From NCBI RefSeq assembly GCF_945915435.1, contig NZ_CAMEFG010000022.1, positions 1 through 60,171 on the forward strand: a stretch of DNA of 60,171 bases, given 5' to 3'. Below are positions 26,470-35,176 of the stretch, piece after piece. Under the pieces are notes generated by a model that saw only the letters and a list, made by a program, of their open reading frames with translations, was not told the DNA's origin and searched no databases. Positions within the stretch are counted from its first letter, which is position 1; every line of letters begins with the position of its first letter. Origin of the DNA: an uncultured Paracoccus sp. GTDB taxonomy: Bacteria > Pseudomonadota > Alphaproteobacteria > Rhodobacterales > Rhodobacteraceae. The translations under genes and the position numbers were made by a program.

Positions 26470-27303
26470 TCAGAGTTTCGCGTGAACGAGTTGCTGGGTG
26501 TAGGGGTGCTGCGGATCCTGAAAGACCTGGTCGACCAGCCCCTGTTCCACGACCAGCCCGCGCCGCATGACCATCACGCGGTCGGCCATCGTGCGGATCA
26601 CGCCAAGGTCGTGGCTGACCAGGACCATCGTGATCCGGCGTTCCTGCTGCAAACGCTTCAGCGTATCCAGCACCAGCGCCTGAACCGATACGTCCAGCCC
26701 GGTGGTGGGTTCGTCCAGAAGCAGCAGCGTCGGTTCGAGCGCGATGGCCTTGGCCAGTTGGACGCGCTGCTGCATCCCGCCCGAAAGCTGGGCGGGCGGG
26801 GCATCCATGCGCGGCAACGGGAATTCGGACGCATCCAGCGCGGCCCGCGCCTTGTCGCGCAGGGTGGCAAAGGAACGCTCGCCCGCGATCAGCAGCCGCT
26901 CGGCCACGTTGCCCGAGGACGAATTGCCCATCAGCAGCCCCAGGTGCGGGTTCTGATAGACGATCCCGATACGGCGCGCGCACAGCATCCGGCGCTGATA
27001 ACGGTCCAGGTCAAACAGGTTGCGGCCCGCGTGATCGGGAATCGCCAGGTGATAGCTGCCTGCGTCCGGGGTATCCTCAAGGTTCATCATCCGCAGCAGC
27101 GAGGATTTACCGGAACCCGATTCCCCCACGATACCAAGCACTTCGCCCGGATAGACGGCGGCATCCACCCCGCCAAGCGCCTCGACCTCGCCAAAGCGGC
27201 GGCGGATGCCTTCCATCCGCAGCAGGGGCTGGGTGGTGACAAGCTGCGGCGGGACCAGCGGCAGGGGCGTCGCGTCGCCCGCGATGTTCAGGGCTGCGGT
27301 CAT
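26470..27303 (-). CDS. phnK: PhnK, ABC-type ATPase subunit of the C-P lyase complex
   Basis: A 277-residue ATPase. Walker A is GESGSGKSS, signature [15 protein letters not shown], Walker [17 protein letters not shown], and switch His LVSHDLGV. PhnK docks on PhnJ in the GHIJ core complex. An N-terminal extension of about 25 residues precedes the usual start of the domain. The ATG overlaps the phnJ stop (ATGA), so both subunits are coupled. Confidence 0.92.
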   Translation of the reverse strand: MTAALNIAGDATPLPLVPPQLVTTQPLLRMEGIRRRFGEVEALGGVDAAVYPGEVLGIVGESGSGKSSLLRMMNLEDTPDAGSYHLAIPDHAGRNLFDLDRYQRRMLCARRIGIVYQNPHLGLLMGNSSSGNVAERLLIAGERSFATLRDKARAALDASEFPLPRMDAPPAQLSGGMQQRVQLAKAIALEPTLLLLDEPTTGLDVSVQALVLDTLKRLQQERRITMVLVSHDLGVIRTMADRVMVMRRGLVVEQGLVDQVFQDPQHPYTQQLVHAKL

Positions 27304-28214
27304 GGCTGCATCTCTCCGTTGCGATACCAGGTTTCGGCGATGGTCTCGTCCTCGCCCTCGGCGATGCGGATCGCCTTGATGCCAAGGTTGGAATCCGACA
27401 CCTCATGGATGCGGCCACCGTCGGCCTGCGGGATCTCGTTCATGAAAAAGCCGCCAAGGCCGGAACGCGCACAGGTCAGGCCGCGATGCGCCTCGACCTG
27501 ATAGGGGCGGTCGGAAAAGACCAGCGGCTCGACCCGCGTATGGGGCGGCACGGCGTAGATTCGCTTTTCGCGGCCCGCCGAAAGGATGGTCAGGTGGCGG
27601 GCCATGTTCAGCTTGGGCACGTCCCAGCGCGGAATGGGCGAAGGCGTGATCACATGCCGCCCGTTCACCAGCGACGGATAGGAGGCCCCCTGCATGATCC
27701 GCCCCTTGCGCACGATCTGTTCGTAAAGCGTCAGCCAAAGCCGCCCATAATCGGCATCCGCATGCATCTGCCGCGCCGCCGAGATGTTCGGCTCGACCCG
27801 GCGCAGGGGTTCGGGGTCGGGAACCTGCAGGATCAGCACCTGATCGGCGCGCAGGCGTTCCTCGGGGATACGGTGGCGCGACTGGATCAGCGTGGCGGCG
27901 GCGGTGTCCCAGGTCGCGGCGCAGCCCGACACGCGGGTCACGAACTTGCGGATCGAGGCCGCGTTCACGCTGTCGTCCGCCCCCTGGTCGATGACCTTGA
28001 CCACGCTTTCGGGCGTCACCAGCGTCAGCGTCGCCTGCAAGCCGCCGGTGCCCCAGCCGCGCGCCATCGGCACCTCGCGGCTGGCATAGGGCATCTGGCA
28101 GCCGGGCACCGCGACGGCCTTGATCAGCTTGCGGCGGATTTCGCGCCGGGCCGAGGCGTCGAGGAAGCCATAGCTCATGGCGGCCCAGGGCCGGGTCAGG
28201 GAAGCAAGGCTCAT
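27300..28214 (-). CDS. phnJ: PhnJ, C-P lyase radical SAM subunit, with non-canonical cysteine pattern
   Basis: A 304-residue PhnJ homologue. It keeps the family core: AVPGCQMPYASREVPM (with Gly38 in the place of the E. coli radical Gly32), GWGTGGLQ, VIDQGADDSVNAASIR, RHRIPEE, VPDPEPLR, PSPIPRWDVPK and GREKRIYAVPPHTRVE. Canonical PhnJ then has four cysteines (E. coli 241, 244, 266 and 272) binding the [4Fe-4S] cluster and forming the thiyl radical. Here only the first is kept (Cys248 in LTCARSG); the other three positions hold Ser or non-Cys residues. Two further cysteines are Cys39, directly after the radical glycine, and Cys98. No frameshift is visible. Whether it cleaves C-P bonds in the usual way is uncertain. 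Confidence 0.88.
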   Translation of the reverse strand: MSLASLTRPWAAMSYGFLDASARREIRRKLIKAVAVPGCQMPYASREVPMARGWGTGGLQATLTLVTPESVVKVIDQGADDSVNAASIRKFVTRVSGCAATWDTAAATLIQSRHRIPEERLRADQVLILQVPDPEPLRRVEPNISAARQMHADADYGRLWLTLYEQIVRKGRIMQGASYPSLVNGRHVITPSPIPRWDVPKLNMARHLTILSAGREKRIYAVPPHTRVEPLVFSDRPYQVEAHRGLTCARSGLGGFFMNEIPQADGGRIHEVSDSNLGIKAIRIAEGEDETIAETWYRNGEMQP

Positions 28215-29281
28215 AGCGAGGCTCCGATCTTGTGGTCCGCGCCCTCGCCCGCGGGTTCGCCCGAGGCCCCCCGCATGGCGTCCAGCGCGGATTGGAAGGT
28301 GACGTAATGGGGCATCTTGAAATGGATGCAGAAGCCCGAGGCCTCGACGCTTTCGGTGTGGTAGAGGTAGAATTCCTCTTCCGTGGCCGAACCGGGGGCG
28401 GCGCCGTCGCTGTTCAGGTCCAGCGTCGCGGCGGCGATCACCTTGACCTCGTTCCAGCCGAAGGTCGCGGCGAATCCCAGTTCGATCTGGTCCCCGCCCT
28501 TGGCCGCCACCTCGGCCTGCGAAACGCGGGCGCGGCCACAGGAAAAGACGGTGCCGTCGGGATGGGCAACGCGGATCTCGGCCTCGGCCAGGCGCAATTC
28601 GTTGACCGTGGGATGGGCGCTGCCATAGCCGCGCATCGCGGAATAACCAAGCGCCAGCACGCCGCCGGTTTCGGCCCGCGCAAGGGCTTGCAGCCGGTGC
28701 GCGCGCGGTGCGGGGATCAGCAGCGGGTCGCGCGTCAGGTCGGGGATGTCGTCGGGCGCGACCGGGCTGTGGGCCGGGCTGGCGACCAGCCCCTCGGTCC
28801 GTTCCCAATCGGCCAGCGAGGGTTGGCGCTGCGGCGCGGGCCGCGGCGCGGGATCGACCGGGGGCGGCGCATGGGCCGCGCCTTCCAGCACCGCCGTATC
28901 CAGGATGCGATGCGCGTAATCCAGCGTCGGGCCAAGGATCTGCCCGCCGGGAATATCCTTGAACGCGGCCGAGATGCGGCGCTGCACCAGCAGTTCGTCC
29001 TGCAGGACCGGCTGCGCGATGGCGATGCGGGGCTGGGTCGTGCGCCATGCGCGCAAGAGCAGCGTGGCCTCGTAAAGCTCACCCCCCGTCTGGGCCAGCG
29101 CCAGCGCGGCAAGGTCGGGGTCGTAAAGCGAGGCCTCGCCCATGATCCGGTCGATCAGGTAAGGCATGGCGCGGCGGATTTCATCCACGCGGGAACGGTC
29201 GAAAGGGGCAAGATCAGCGCGGAACAGGCGTTCGGCCTGCTCGATGGCCTGCTCGCCGCCACGGGTCGCGACATAGGCCAT
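28211..29281 (-). CDS. phnI: PhnI, C-P lyase core subunit (nucleosidase-type)
   Basis: A 356-residue PhnI homologue that, with PhnGHL, transfers phosphonate to the ribose of ATP. Family landmarks are MAYVATRGGEQAIEQAE, LALAQTGGELYEATLLLRAWRTT, RRISAAFKDIPGGQILGPTLDYAHR, LALGYSAMRGYGSAHP, and at the C-terminus GFCIHFKMPHYVTFQ. The start overlaps the phnH stop by one base, and the stop overlaps the phnJ start by ATGA. The middle part (residues 145-195) is rich in Pro and Ala and looks like a linker. Confidence 0.9.
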   Translation of the reverse strand: MAYVATRGGEQAIEQAERLFRADLAPFDRSRVDEIRRAMPYLIDRIMGEASLYDPDLAALALAQTGGELYEATLLLRAWRTTQPRIAIAQPVLQDELLVQRRISAAFKDIPGGQILGPTLDYAHRILDTAVLEGAAHAPPPVDPAPRPAPQRQPSLADWERTEGLVASPAHSPVAPDDIPDLTRDPLLIPAPRAHRLQALARAETGGVLALGYSAMRGYGSAHPTVNELRLAEAEIRVAHPDGTVFSCGRARVSQAEVAAKGGDQIELGFAATFGWNEVKVIAAATLDLNSDGAAPGSATEEEFYLYHTESVEASGFCIHFKMPHYVTFQSALDAMRGASGEPAGEGADHKIGASL

Positions 29282-29814
29282 CAGATCACCTCCACGCGGG
29301 TCGAGCGGGGCAGCGCCATGATCCGGTCGCCCTCGATCAGCAACAGCTCGAACCCCTGGGGATAGGCGGCGCGACCGTCGCGCAGCGCCCATGTCTCGGG
29401 CGGGATGGCGGGGCTCATGCGGGCCTCGTTCTCGATGCCGGGGCCGGTCAGCCGCAGCGCGGGGCCGCCGGTCAGCCGGACGGGCAGGATCACCGTCGCG
29501 CCCCGGTCGGGGTAAAGCGCCGATCCGGTCGCCAGGTCGGGGATCGCCACCGGCAGATCCTCGGCATCGGCCAGAAAGACATGCTCGGCCTGCGGCAGCG
29601 GCACATGGCGCGCGCCCGCATGGTCCAGCGCATCGGCAAGCCGGGGCACCTGGCAGCAGACGGTGGTGTCGCGGTCGATCAGCGTCTCGACCAGTTGCAG
29701 CGGCCCCGCCTGCGGCAGGCGGTGGATCGTGCCGGGGCGCGACAAGGCCCCGATCACGGCGGCAAAGGCGGATTGCGCAAGGGCATCCGTGGCGGAATAG
29801 GCGGGGGGTTGCAT
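29281..29814 (-). CDS. phnH: PhnH, C-P lyase core subunit
   Basis: A 177-residue subunit of the GHIJ core. SQ/AQSAFAAVIGALSRPGTIH is the typical N-terminal element. LIDRDTTVCCQV and LPVRLTGGPALRLTGPGIE also match the PhnH fold. It overlaps phnG and phnI by one base each, so translation is tightly coupled and the subunits are made together. Confidence 0.88.
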   Translation of the reverse strand: MQPPAYSATDALAQSAFAAVIGALSRPGTIHRLPQAGPLQLVETLIDRDTTVCCQVPRLADALDHAGARHVPLPQAEHVFLADAEDLPVAIPDLATGSALYPDRGATVILPVRLTGGPALRLTGPGIENEARMSPAIPPETWALRDGRAAYPQGFELLLIEGDRIMALPRSTRVEVI

Positions 29815-30263
29815 CAGAAGGTCTCCATTTCCACGCGGGTGGCCTCGACCTGCCGCATCCGCAGGGTGTCGGCGGCTTTCAGCGCCTCGTTCTCGCGCGC
29901 CAGGAAGGCGGCGATCCGGTCGGTTTCGATGCCAAGCGCCAGCGCCAGATCGACCACGGCCATGCCCATCGCGGCTTCCAGGTCGCGCCCGCTGCGCATC
30001 CCGTAGCCCTGCGCCGCGCCATGACGCAGATGCGCCTCGGCCACCAGCACCTCGCCCAGGTGGAAATCGACCAGCTTCACGGTGTCGCGCATGGGCAGCA
30101 TCACCAGCCCGGTGCGGTTTTGCAGCACCTCGACGGGGGCGGTGGATTCGACGGCGGGCAGGATCGCCTCGGCCAGCGCGGCAAGGCGGCCGCGGTCGCA
30201 GCGGGCCAGCACCTCCAGCGTTTCAGCGCGCCCGAGGCCCGCCTTGTCGTCGGTTGGGTTCAT
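29814..30263 (-). CDS. phnG: PhnG, C-P lyase core subunit, divergent
   Basis: A 149-residue protein in the phnG position and of normal PhnG length. EVLQNRTGLVMLPMRD and FHLGEVLVAEAHLR correspond to the conserved PhnG centre, followed by GYGMRSGRDLEAA. The glycine-rich segment and the TRC/TRxxVRL element of common PhnG proteins are replaced, so this subunit is divergent like the PhnJ beside it. It overlaps phnF by ATGA. Confidence 0.82.
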   Translation of the reverse strand: MNPTDDKAGLGRAETLEVLARCDRGRLAALAEAILPAVESTAPVEVLQNRTGLVMLPMRDTVKLVDFHLGEVLVAEAHLRHGAAQGYGMRSGRDLEAAMGMAVVDLALALGIETDRIAAFLARENEALKAADTLRMRQVEATRVEMETF

Positions 30264-30988
30264 TCTTCCTCTCCGATAGGGTCCAGTTTGAAGCGCACCC
30301 GCCCGGCGGCCCAGATCGATTCGCCGTAAAAGATCGGGCGGCCCTGCATGTCGGCATCGACCTTGCGGGTGACCATCACCCAGCCGCCGGGGGGCAGGCG
30401 CAGCAGTCCGGCCTCATCCTCGCGGGCGGGGCGGGCGTGCAGGCGCGTGTGCAGGCGGCGGTAGTCGTCGAAGCCGTAGCTTGCCAGCAAGGGCGTCTTG
30501 CGCGGATGCGCGCGGCGGCGTTCCAGCAGATCGGGGAAGCGCGCGGCCTCGAACCAACTGCGCGAGATCAGCAGCGGCAACCCGTCCACCGTCCCGCGCG
30601 AGCGGTAGGACAGAAAGGGCGTCTCTGGCGGCAGGGACATCGCCTGTGCGGCGGCGGCATCCGGCGCGACGGCATATTCGTCCAGCAATTCGGAAATGGC
30701 GGTGTGGCCCTTGTCGTGGATATTGGCCGAGAACCGCGTCCTGCGCGAAATGATATAATCGATCATCGGCGCCTCGGCCACGAAGATGCCCTTGCCGTGG
30801 CGCGGGATCAGCTTGCCTTCGGCTTCCAGCGCCTCGACCGCGCGGCGCAGGGAATGGCGGCGGGTGTTGAATTGCTGGCACAGGCGCGGCTCGGACGGCA
30901 GTTGCGCGCCGGGCGCAAAGCTGCCGTCGGCGATCAGCGCATCGATTCCTTCCTTGACGCTTTGCCAGTTTCGGGCGGCGGGTTTCAT
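30260..30988 (-). CDS. phnF: PhnF, GntR/HutC-family regulator of the phosphonate operon
   Basis: A 242-residue regulator. A winged helix domain is at about residues 8-75 (LPSEPRLCQQFNTRRHSLRRAVEALEAEGKL is its core, RHGKGIFV its wing). The UTRA effector domain follows (SYRSRGTVDGLPLLISRSWF and YGESIWAAGRVRF). As first gene of the operon it overlaps phnG by ATGA, so it probably represses its own operon through the 18-base palindrome directly upstream. A GGAG sequence stands between the palindrome and the ATG. Confidence 0.9.
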   Translation of the reverse strand: MKPAARNWQSVKEGIDALIADGSFAPGAQLPSEPRLCQQFNTRRHSLRRAVEALEAEGKLIPRHGKGIFVAEAPMIDYIISRRTRFSANIHDKGHTAISELLDEYAVAPDAAAAQAMSLPPETPFLSYRSRGTVDGLPLLISRSWFEAARFPDLLERRRAHPRKTPLLASYGFDDYRRLHTRLHARPAREDEAGLLRLPPGGWVMVTRKVDADMQGRPIFYGESIWAAGRVRFKLDPIGEEE

Positions 30989-30997
30989 GTCGTCTCC

Positions 30998-31015
30998 AAC
31001 TCATTCGAATGAGTT
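30998..31015. promoter_or_regulatory. Perfect 18-base palindrome, probable PhnF operator
   Basis: AACTCATTCGAATGAGTT is fully symmetric and lies nine bases upstream of the phnF ATG. The position and the half-site length suit a GntR/HutC dimer. Binding would block the promoter or the start of transcription of the whole phn operon. Confidence 0.75.
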
Positions 31016-31020
31016 TCTAG

Positions 31021-31040
31021 CAGATGACTATGACAGTTTC
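31021..31040 (-). promoter_or_regulatory. Possible partial PHO box upstream of phnF
   Basis: On the minus strand the sequence CTGTCATAGTCATCTG contains one perfect PHO half-site, CTGTCAT (31030-31036). The second half, expected 11 bases on, is poor. A TGGACA hexamer lies just upstream. PhoB control would fit phosphate starvation, but one half-site is weak evidence. Confidence 0.35.
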
Positions 31041-31103
31041 TTGTCCAGCGGATTATTTTCGCGTGACGGTATTGGCGCCGCCTTCGGGCGGAACGCGTGC
31101 AGG

Positions 31104-31589
31104 TCAGTCGGCGCGTGCCGCCGCCTCTTCGATCCGGGCAAGATCGATCTTGCGCATGGTCATCATCGCCTCCATCGCGCGGCGGGCCTTGCCGGGGTCG
31201 GGGTCGGTGGTCAGTTCGATCAGCCGCCGGGGCGTGATCTGCCACGAGTGGCCCCAGCGGTCCTTGCACCAGCCGCATGCGCTTTCCTGCCCGCCATTGT
31301 CGACGATGGCGGACCAGTAGCGGTCCGTTTCCTGCTGGCTTTCGGTCAGCACCATGAAGCTGACCGATTCGTTCGGCGTAAAGTCCGGGCCGCCGTTCAA
31401 TCCCAGGAACGGGCGGCCAAGGACGGTGAATTCCACCGTCAGTTCGTTGCCCGCCTTGCCCCCCGGATAATCCGAGGGCGCCGCGTTCACCCGTCCCACG
31501 CGGCTGTTCGGGAAGGTCGCGGCATAGAATTCGGCGGCCTTGCGGGCTTGGCCGTGGTCGAACCACAGGCAGGTGACAAGGGTGGTCAT
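31104..31589 (-). CDS. VOC-fold protein, PhnB/3-demethylubiquinone methyltransferase-like
   Basis: A 161-residue protein of the PF06983-type glyoxalase/VOC group. The N-terminal segment [23 protein letters not shown] and the segments [36 protein letters not shown] and [16 protein letters not shown] are typical for this group. The function of these proteins is not known despite the PhnB name. AAAAGGAGAAAGAC gives a strong ribosome site at the 31589 start. It is transcribed in the same direction as the phn operon but upstream of it and of the phn operator, so it is a separate unit. Confidence 0.8.
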   Translation of the reverse strand: MTTLVTCLWFDHGQARKAAEFYAATFPNSRVGRVNAAPSDYPGGKAGNELTVEFTVLGRPFLGLNGGPDFTPNESVSFMVLTESQQETDRYWSAIVDNGGQESACGWCKDRWGHSWQITPRRLIELTTDPDPGKARRAMEAMMTMRKIDLARIEEAAARAD

Positions 31590-32021
31590 GTCTTTCTCCT
31601 TTTCGGGGTCGCTTGTGAACGGCATTTCGATATGGCGGCGCGGGCGGTCCACGGTCGTCGCCGCAAGGCCCTGCACCCGGAAAGGCGCGCACCGCCTGAC
31701 GCAGCCTTCGGGAACCGCCGCGTTCCGGGTCGTGTCTGGCCGGCGCTTGGTATAAGACACCAGCCGACCGGCATGTGCGTCAAGCCTGTTCATCCTCCGC
31801 GCAAAACGGGCCGGGATGAGACCGTTCGACGAGGTGTTTGCGATGCGCAATCCTGCGCGCGGATCGAGCGGCTGGTCAACCGCTGGAACCCCTTCGGCGG
31901 CGGGCCGAGCCTGTCGCGCGAACCCTTTTGCGTCCACCAGGCCACTGCCCGGCGGCGGCGAACTGGCGGATCGGGTTCCCGGCTGCCATGCTGGTCCCCG
32001 AATCCGCAAGAAAGGTAAAGA
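31590..32021. other. Intergenic stretch without a supported gene
   Basis: About 430 bases lie between the divergent VOC-protein gene and the exported-protein gene. Open frames here have no family features, no ribosome sites and poor codon bias. No hairpin with a T-run, long repeat or clear promoter was seen. It presumably holds both promoters. A decayed gene cannot be excluded. Confidence 0.5.
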
Positions 32022-32750
32022 ATGACAAGGACAGCTTTGAAACCGGCCGCTTGCGCCCTTGCCCTGCTGATCGCGCAGCCCGCCGCCGCGACCCCGCCCG
32101 ACATGGTCGATCTGCGTGACGAGTTGTTCGGGATCGGGCTGACCGAGGTATTCGTCCTGCGCACCGTCACCGACAACATGGGCCTGCATGCCACCGGGCT
32201 GAGCACCGTGTTCCTGGCCGCGATCGACGGCGCGACGGGCGAGGAAACGCTGTGGCCGCTCTACCGTGCGCGCTTCGCCCCCGACCACGACCGCGATCCG
32301 ACCGGCAACACGATGGGCATCGAGACATGGCCCCTGCCCGACCCCGCCGATCCCTTCGCGATCCTGGCACGGCGCAAGGCCGTGCCCGCCGGGGCGGCGG
32401 GCCTGCTCTGGCCGCAGGCGGGGACGGTGACGCTGGATGCCGAAGGGCTTTCGGTCAGCCACGACGACGGCGCGTCGTTCCACCTGCCCGCCCTGCAACT
32501 GGCCGCGATGCTGGAACGCACCACCGCGCAACTGGCCGAATTGGCCGAACCCTACAGCCGTCCGAATACGCTGACGCTTGGCGACCTGCTGGCCGGCCGC
32601 GACATCGACCCCGCTGGCTGCACGGCTTCCCAGGACGCGCTGCTGCGCTTTCCGGCCAGGACCGCGCCGATCCAGCTCGTGCGCATCACCTGCGGCGACC
32701 CCGAGGAAGACTTCACCCTCTCGCGCCTCGTGGCGGTGCCCGAGGGCTAG
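32022..32750 (+). CDS. Exported protein of unknown function
   Basis: A 242-residue protein with a Sec signal peptide (basic MTRTALK, hydrophobic to about residue 21, ending PAAA). The mature part is acidic, with no transmembrane segment and only two Cys, near residues 199 and 223, which could form a disulfide in the periplasm. AAAGGTAAAG precedes the ATG. I do not recognise the family. It stands alone: the neighbouring livF gene is convergent with it. Confidence 0.65.
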   Translation: MTRTALKPAACALALLIAQPAAATPPDMVDLRDELFGIGLTEVFVLRTVTDNMGLHATGLSTVFLAAIDGATGEETLWPLYRARFAPDHDRDPTGNTMGIETWPLPDPADPFAILARRKAVPAGAAGLLWPQAGTVTLDAEGLSVSHDDGASFHLPALQLAAMLERTTAQLAELAEPYSRPNTLTLGDLLAGRDIDPAGCTASQDALLRFPARTAPIQLVRITCGDPEEDFTLSRLVAVPEG

Positions 32751-32789
32751 GCCGTTCCGCTCCGGTCGGGGCCTGCCTGCGCGGATCGG

Positions 32790-33497
32790 TCAACTGCCCA
32801 GATAGGCTTTCTGGACCGTTTCGCTGGCCAGCAGTTCGCTGGCGGTTCCTTGCCCGCAGATGACGCCTTTCTCGATCAGGTAGCCACGGTCCGAGATCGC
32901 GAGGCTCTGATGGGTGTTCTGCTCGACCAGCAGCACGCTCATCCCGGTGCGGGCGATGCTGGGCAATGCGCGGAACAACTCGGCGGTCAGCAGCGGCGAC
33001 AGGCCCAGGGACGGCTCGTCCAGCAGCAGCACCCTGGGGCGGGTCATGATCGCGCGCCCGATGGCCACCATCTGCTGTTCGCCCCCGCTCATGGTGCCGG
33101 CGACCTGGGTCAGGCGCTGTTCCAGCTTGGGGAAGATGCCGAAGACCAGATCGCGGCTTTCATCGGCCTTTTGCCGCGTGCGGGGAAGGAAGGCGCCAAG
33201 CGACAGGTTCTCGGCCACGGTCAGGGTGGAAAACAGGTGCCGCCCCTCGGGCACCAGCGCCAGCCCGGCATCGACGATGCGATATGCGGGCAGGCGGTGC
33301 AGCGCCTGGCCGTCCAGCATGACCCGCGCGCCGGGATCGGGCGCGACCAGACCGGCGATCGCCTTGATCAGCGTCGATTTCCCCGCGCCATTGGCGCCCA
33401 GGACCACGACGATTTCCCCCTGCCCGATCTTCAGGGCGGCGTTTTCCAGCGCCAGGTGGCGCCCGTAACGGACGGACAGGCCCGAGACTTCAAGCAT
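32790..33497 (-). CDS. livF: LivF-type ABC importer ATPase
   Basis: A 235-residue ATPase of the branched-chain amino acid transporter class. Walker A GANGAGKST, LVPEGRHLFSTLTVAENL (LivF signature), MSGGEQQMVAIGRAIM, Walker B VLLLDEPSLGLSP and LVEQNTHQ are all present. It overlaps livG by eight bases. Its operon starts with aromatic-degrading enzymes, so the imported compound is probably an aromatic acid or phenol and not an amino acid; this is inference. Confidence 0.9.
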   Translation of the reverse strand: MLEVSGLSVRYGRHLALENAALKIGQGEIVVVLGANGAGKSTLIKAIAGLVAPDPGARVMLDGQALHRLPAYRIVDAGLALVPEGRHLFSTLTVAENLSLGAFLPRTRQKADESRDLVFGIFPKLEQRLTQVAGTMSGGEQQMVAIGRAIMTRPRVLLLDEPSLGLSPLLTAELFRALPSIARTGMSVLLVEQNTHQSLAISDRGYLIEKGVICGQGTASELLASETVQKAYLGS

Positions 33498-34227
33498 GGA
33501 CAGGTTCCCCCAGATAGGCTTCGACGACCAGCGGATCGGTCAGGACCTGCGCGGGCGCGCCCTCGGCGATCTTGCCGCCCGCGTTCATCACCACGCAACG
33601 GTCGCACAGCGAATGGATGGCGGACATGACATGCTCGACCATGACGACGGCGATCCCCAGGTCGCGGATCTTGCGGATCAGGGCGATGCCGGAAAGAAGC
33701 TCGGTCGCGTTCAGGCCGGCCAGCCATTCGTCCAGCAGCAGCACCCTGGGTTGCGAGGCCAGCGCGCGCGCCAGTTCAAGGCGCTTCTGGTCGATATAGG
33801 TCAGCTTCCCGGCCTCGACCCCCGCCAGATGGGCCAGGCCGGCCAGCTCCAGATACTCCATCCCCTGCCGGGCGATCCGGTCGTTCCACGGCTGGCCGGG
33901 GCGGAAGGCCAGCCCGACGACGGCGTTTTCCAGGACGGTCATGTCCTCGACCAGCCGCAGCAACTGGAAGGTGCGCGCCACGCCCATCCGCGCGACCTGG
34001 TTCGCGGGACGGCCGGAAATCACCTGCCCGTCCAGCGTGATCGTGCCGCGATCCATCGGAAAGCTGCCCGAGATCAGGTTCATCGTCGTGGTCTTGCCCG
34101 ATCCGTTCGGCCCGATCAGCCCCAGGATCTGGCCGCGCATCAGGTCGAAGGACACGTCGTCCACCGCCACCAGCCCGCCGAAGGTCTTGCGGATGCCCTG
34201 CACCCGCATGATGATGTCACCGTCCAT
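33490..34227 (-). CDS. livG: LivG-type ABC importer ATPase
   Basis: A 245-residue ATPase with Walker A GPNGSGKTT, ARTFQLLRLVEDMTVLENAVVG (LivG signature), Walker B VLLLDEWLAGLNATE and VVMVEHVM. The residue after DE is Trp where most have Pro, which is seen in some LivG proteins. The start at 34227 is fixed by AAGGAGGT eight bases upstream; a TTG two codons earlier is too close to it. It overlaps livM by 11 bases. Confidence 0.9.
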   Translation of the reverse strand: MDGDIIMRVQGIRKTFGGLVAVDDVSFDLMRGQILGLIGPNGSGKTTTMNLISGSFPMDRGTITLDGQVISGRPANQVARMGVARTFQLLRLVEDMTVLENAVVGLAFRPGQPWNDRIARQGMEYLELAGLAHLAGVEAGKLTYIDQKRLELARALASQPRVLLLDEWLAGLNATELLSGIALIRKIRDLGIAVVMVEHVMSAIHSLCDRCVVMNAGGKIAEGAPAQVLTDPLVVEAYLGEPVHA

Positions 34228-35176
34228 TGCCAAGGACCTCCTTCGCCGAGGGTTGGGGTTTGCGCATCCGCGCCAGCATCGCCTCGATCCGGCCCACGAT
34301 ACCGTTGGGCAGAAGGTAGACGATCACGATGAAGACCAGGCCCAGCAGCAGCGAAAACGCCTGCGGAAACTGGCTGCCCAGGATCTCGAACAGGGCCGAC
34401 ATCAGCAGCGCGCCCAGCAGCGGGCCGTATAGCCGGTGCATCCCGCCAAGCAGCGCCATGATGACCACCTGAAACGACAGCGTGGCGTTGAAGGCGATCG
34501 AGGGGTCGATATAGGTCCAGCGCGGCGCCATGATCGCCCCCGCCAGCGCCATCACGGACGAACTGGCGACGAACAGCCCCAGCTTGGCGAAGGTCGGGTT
34601 CAGGCCGAAATGGCGGGCCATCACCTCATCCCCGCCGATCACGCGCAGCGCAAAACCCAACCGCGAGCGTTTCAGCGCCACCGCCCCCAGCAACAGCACC
34701 GCCAGCAGGGCCAGCAACTGCCAGAAGATCTGGTTCTGGCTGATGTCCAGAAACACGTAGCGGCCGATGGATTGGGTGACGTTGACCTCGTACCAGGTGA
34801 TGAGCTGGCGAACCATCTCGGACAGGCCGAAGGTGAAGATCACGAAATAGATGCCCGCAAGGCGCAGCGTGGCCAGCCCGACGACCAGCGCGACCAGCGC
34901 CCCGATCAGCAGCGCCACCGCCAGGACGGCGGCCCAGGGCAGCGTCTCGCCCAGGACCGCAACGGTATAGGCGCCGATGCCGAAGAACACCACGCTGGCA
35001 AGCGAGATATAGCGCGTCGGTCCCGAAAACAGCCCCCATGCGGTGGCCAGCACCATGAAGTTCAGCGTCCCGATGGCCAGCGTCAGGCCGAAGCTGCCGG
35101 CCAGCCAGGGCAGGAAGGCCAGCGCCCCCGCGATGGCCAGGATCGCGCCATAGGGTTTCAGCGAATGCGGTGTCAT
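34217..35176 (-). CDS. livM: LivM-type ABC importer permease
   Basis: A 319-residue membrane protein with about eight to nine helices. ISLASVVFFGIGAYTVAVL and RSRLGFALRVIGGDEVMARHFGLN are typical of LivM, as is FQVVIMALLGGMHRLYGPLLGA near the C-terminus. The start overlaps the livH stop by ATGA. It pairs with LivH in the channel. Confidence 0.9.
   Translation of the reverse strand: MTPHSLKPYGAILAIAGALAFLPWLAGSFGLTLAIGTLNFMVLATAWGLFSGPTRYISLASVVFFGIGAYTVAVLGETLPWAAVLAVALLIGALVALVVGLATLRLAGIYFVIFTFGLSEMVRQLITWYEVNVTQSIGRYVFLDISQNQIFWQLLALLAVLLLGAVALKRSRLGFALRVIGGDEVMARHFGLNPTFAKLGLFVASSSVMALAGAIMAPRWTYIDPSIAFNATLSFQVVIMALLGGMHRLYGPLLGALLMSALFEILGSQFPQAFSLLLGLVFIVIVYLLPNGIVGRIEAMLARMRKPQPSAKEVLGNGR

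Noticed and set aside
27300..27500. Frameshift in phnJ explaining the missing cysteines
   Set aside because: The reading frame continues with normal codon bias to an ATGA overlap with phnK. The other two frames show no CxxC-type PhnJ ending in this stretch.
31104..31589. VOC-fold gene as a member of the phn operon (phnB)
   Set aside because: It lies outside the palindrome and promoter of phnF as a separate unit with its own strong ribosome site. The PhnB name is historical and does not show a phosphonate role.
31816..32025. 69-codon open frame upstream of the exported protein
   Set aside because: It has no ribosome site, no recognisable features and an atypical composition, and it overlaps the ribosome site and start of the next gene.
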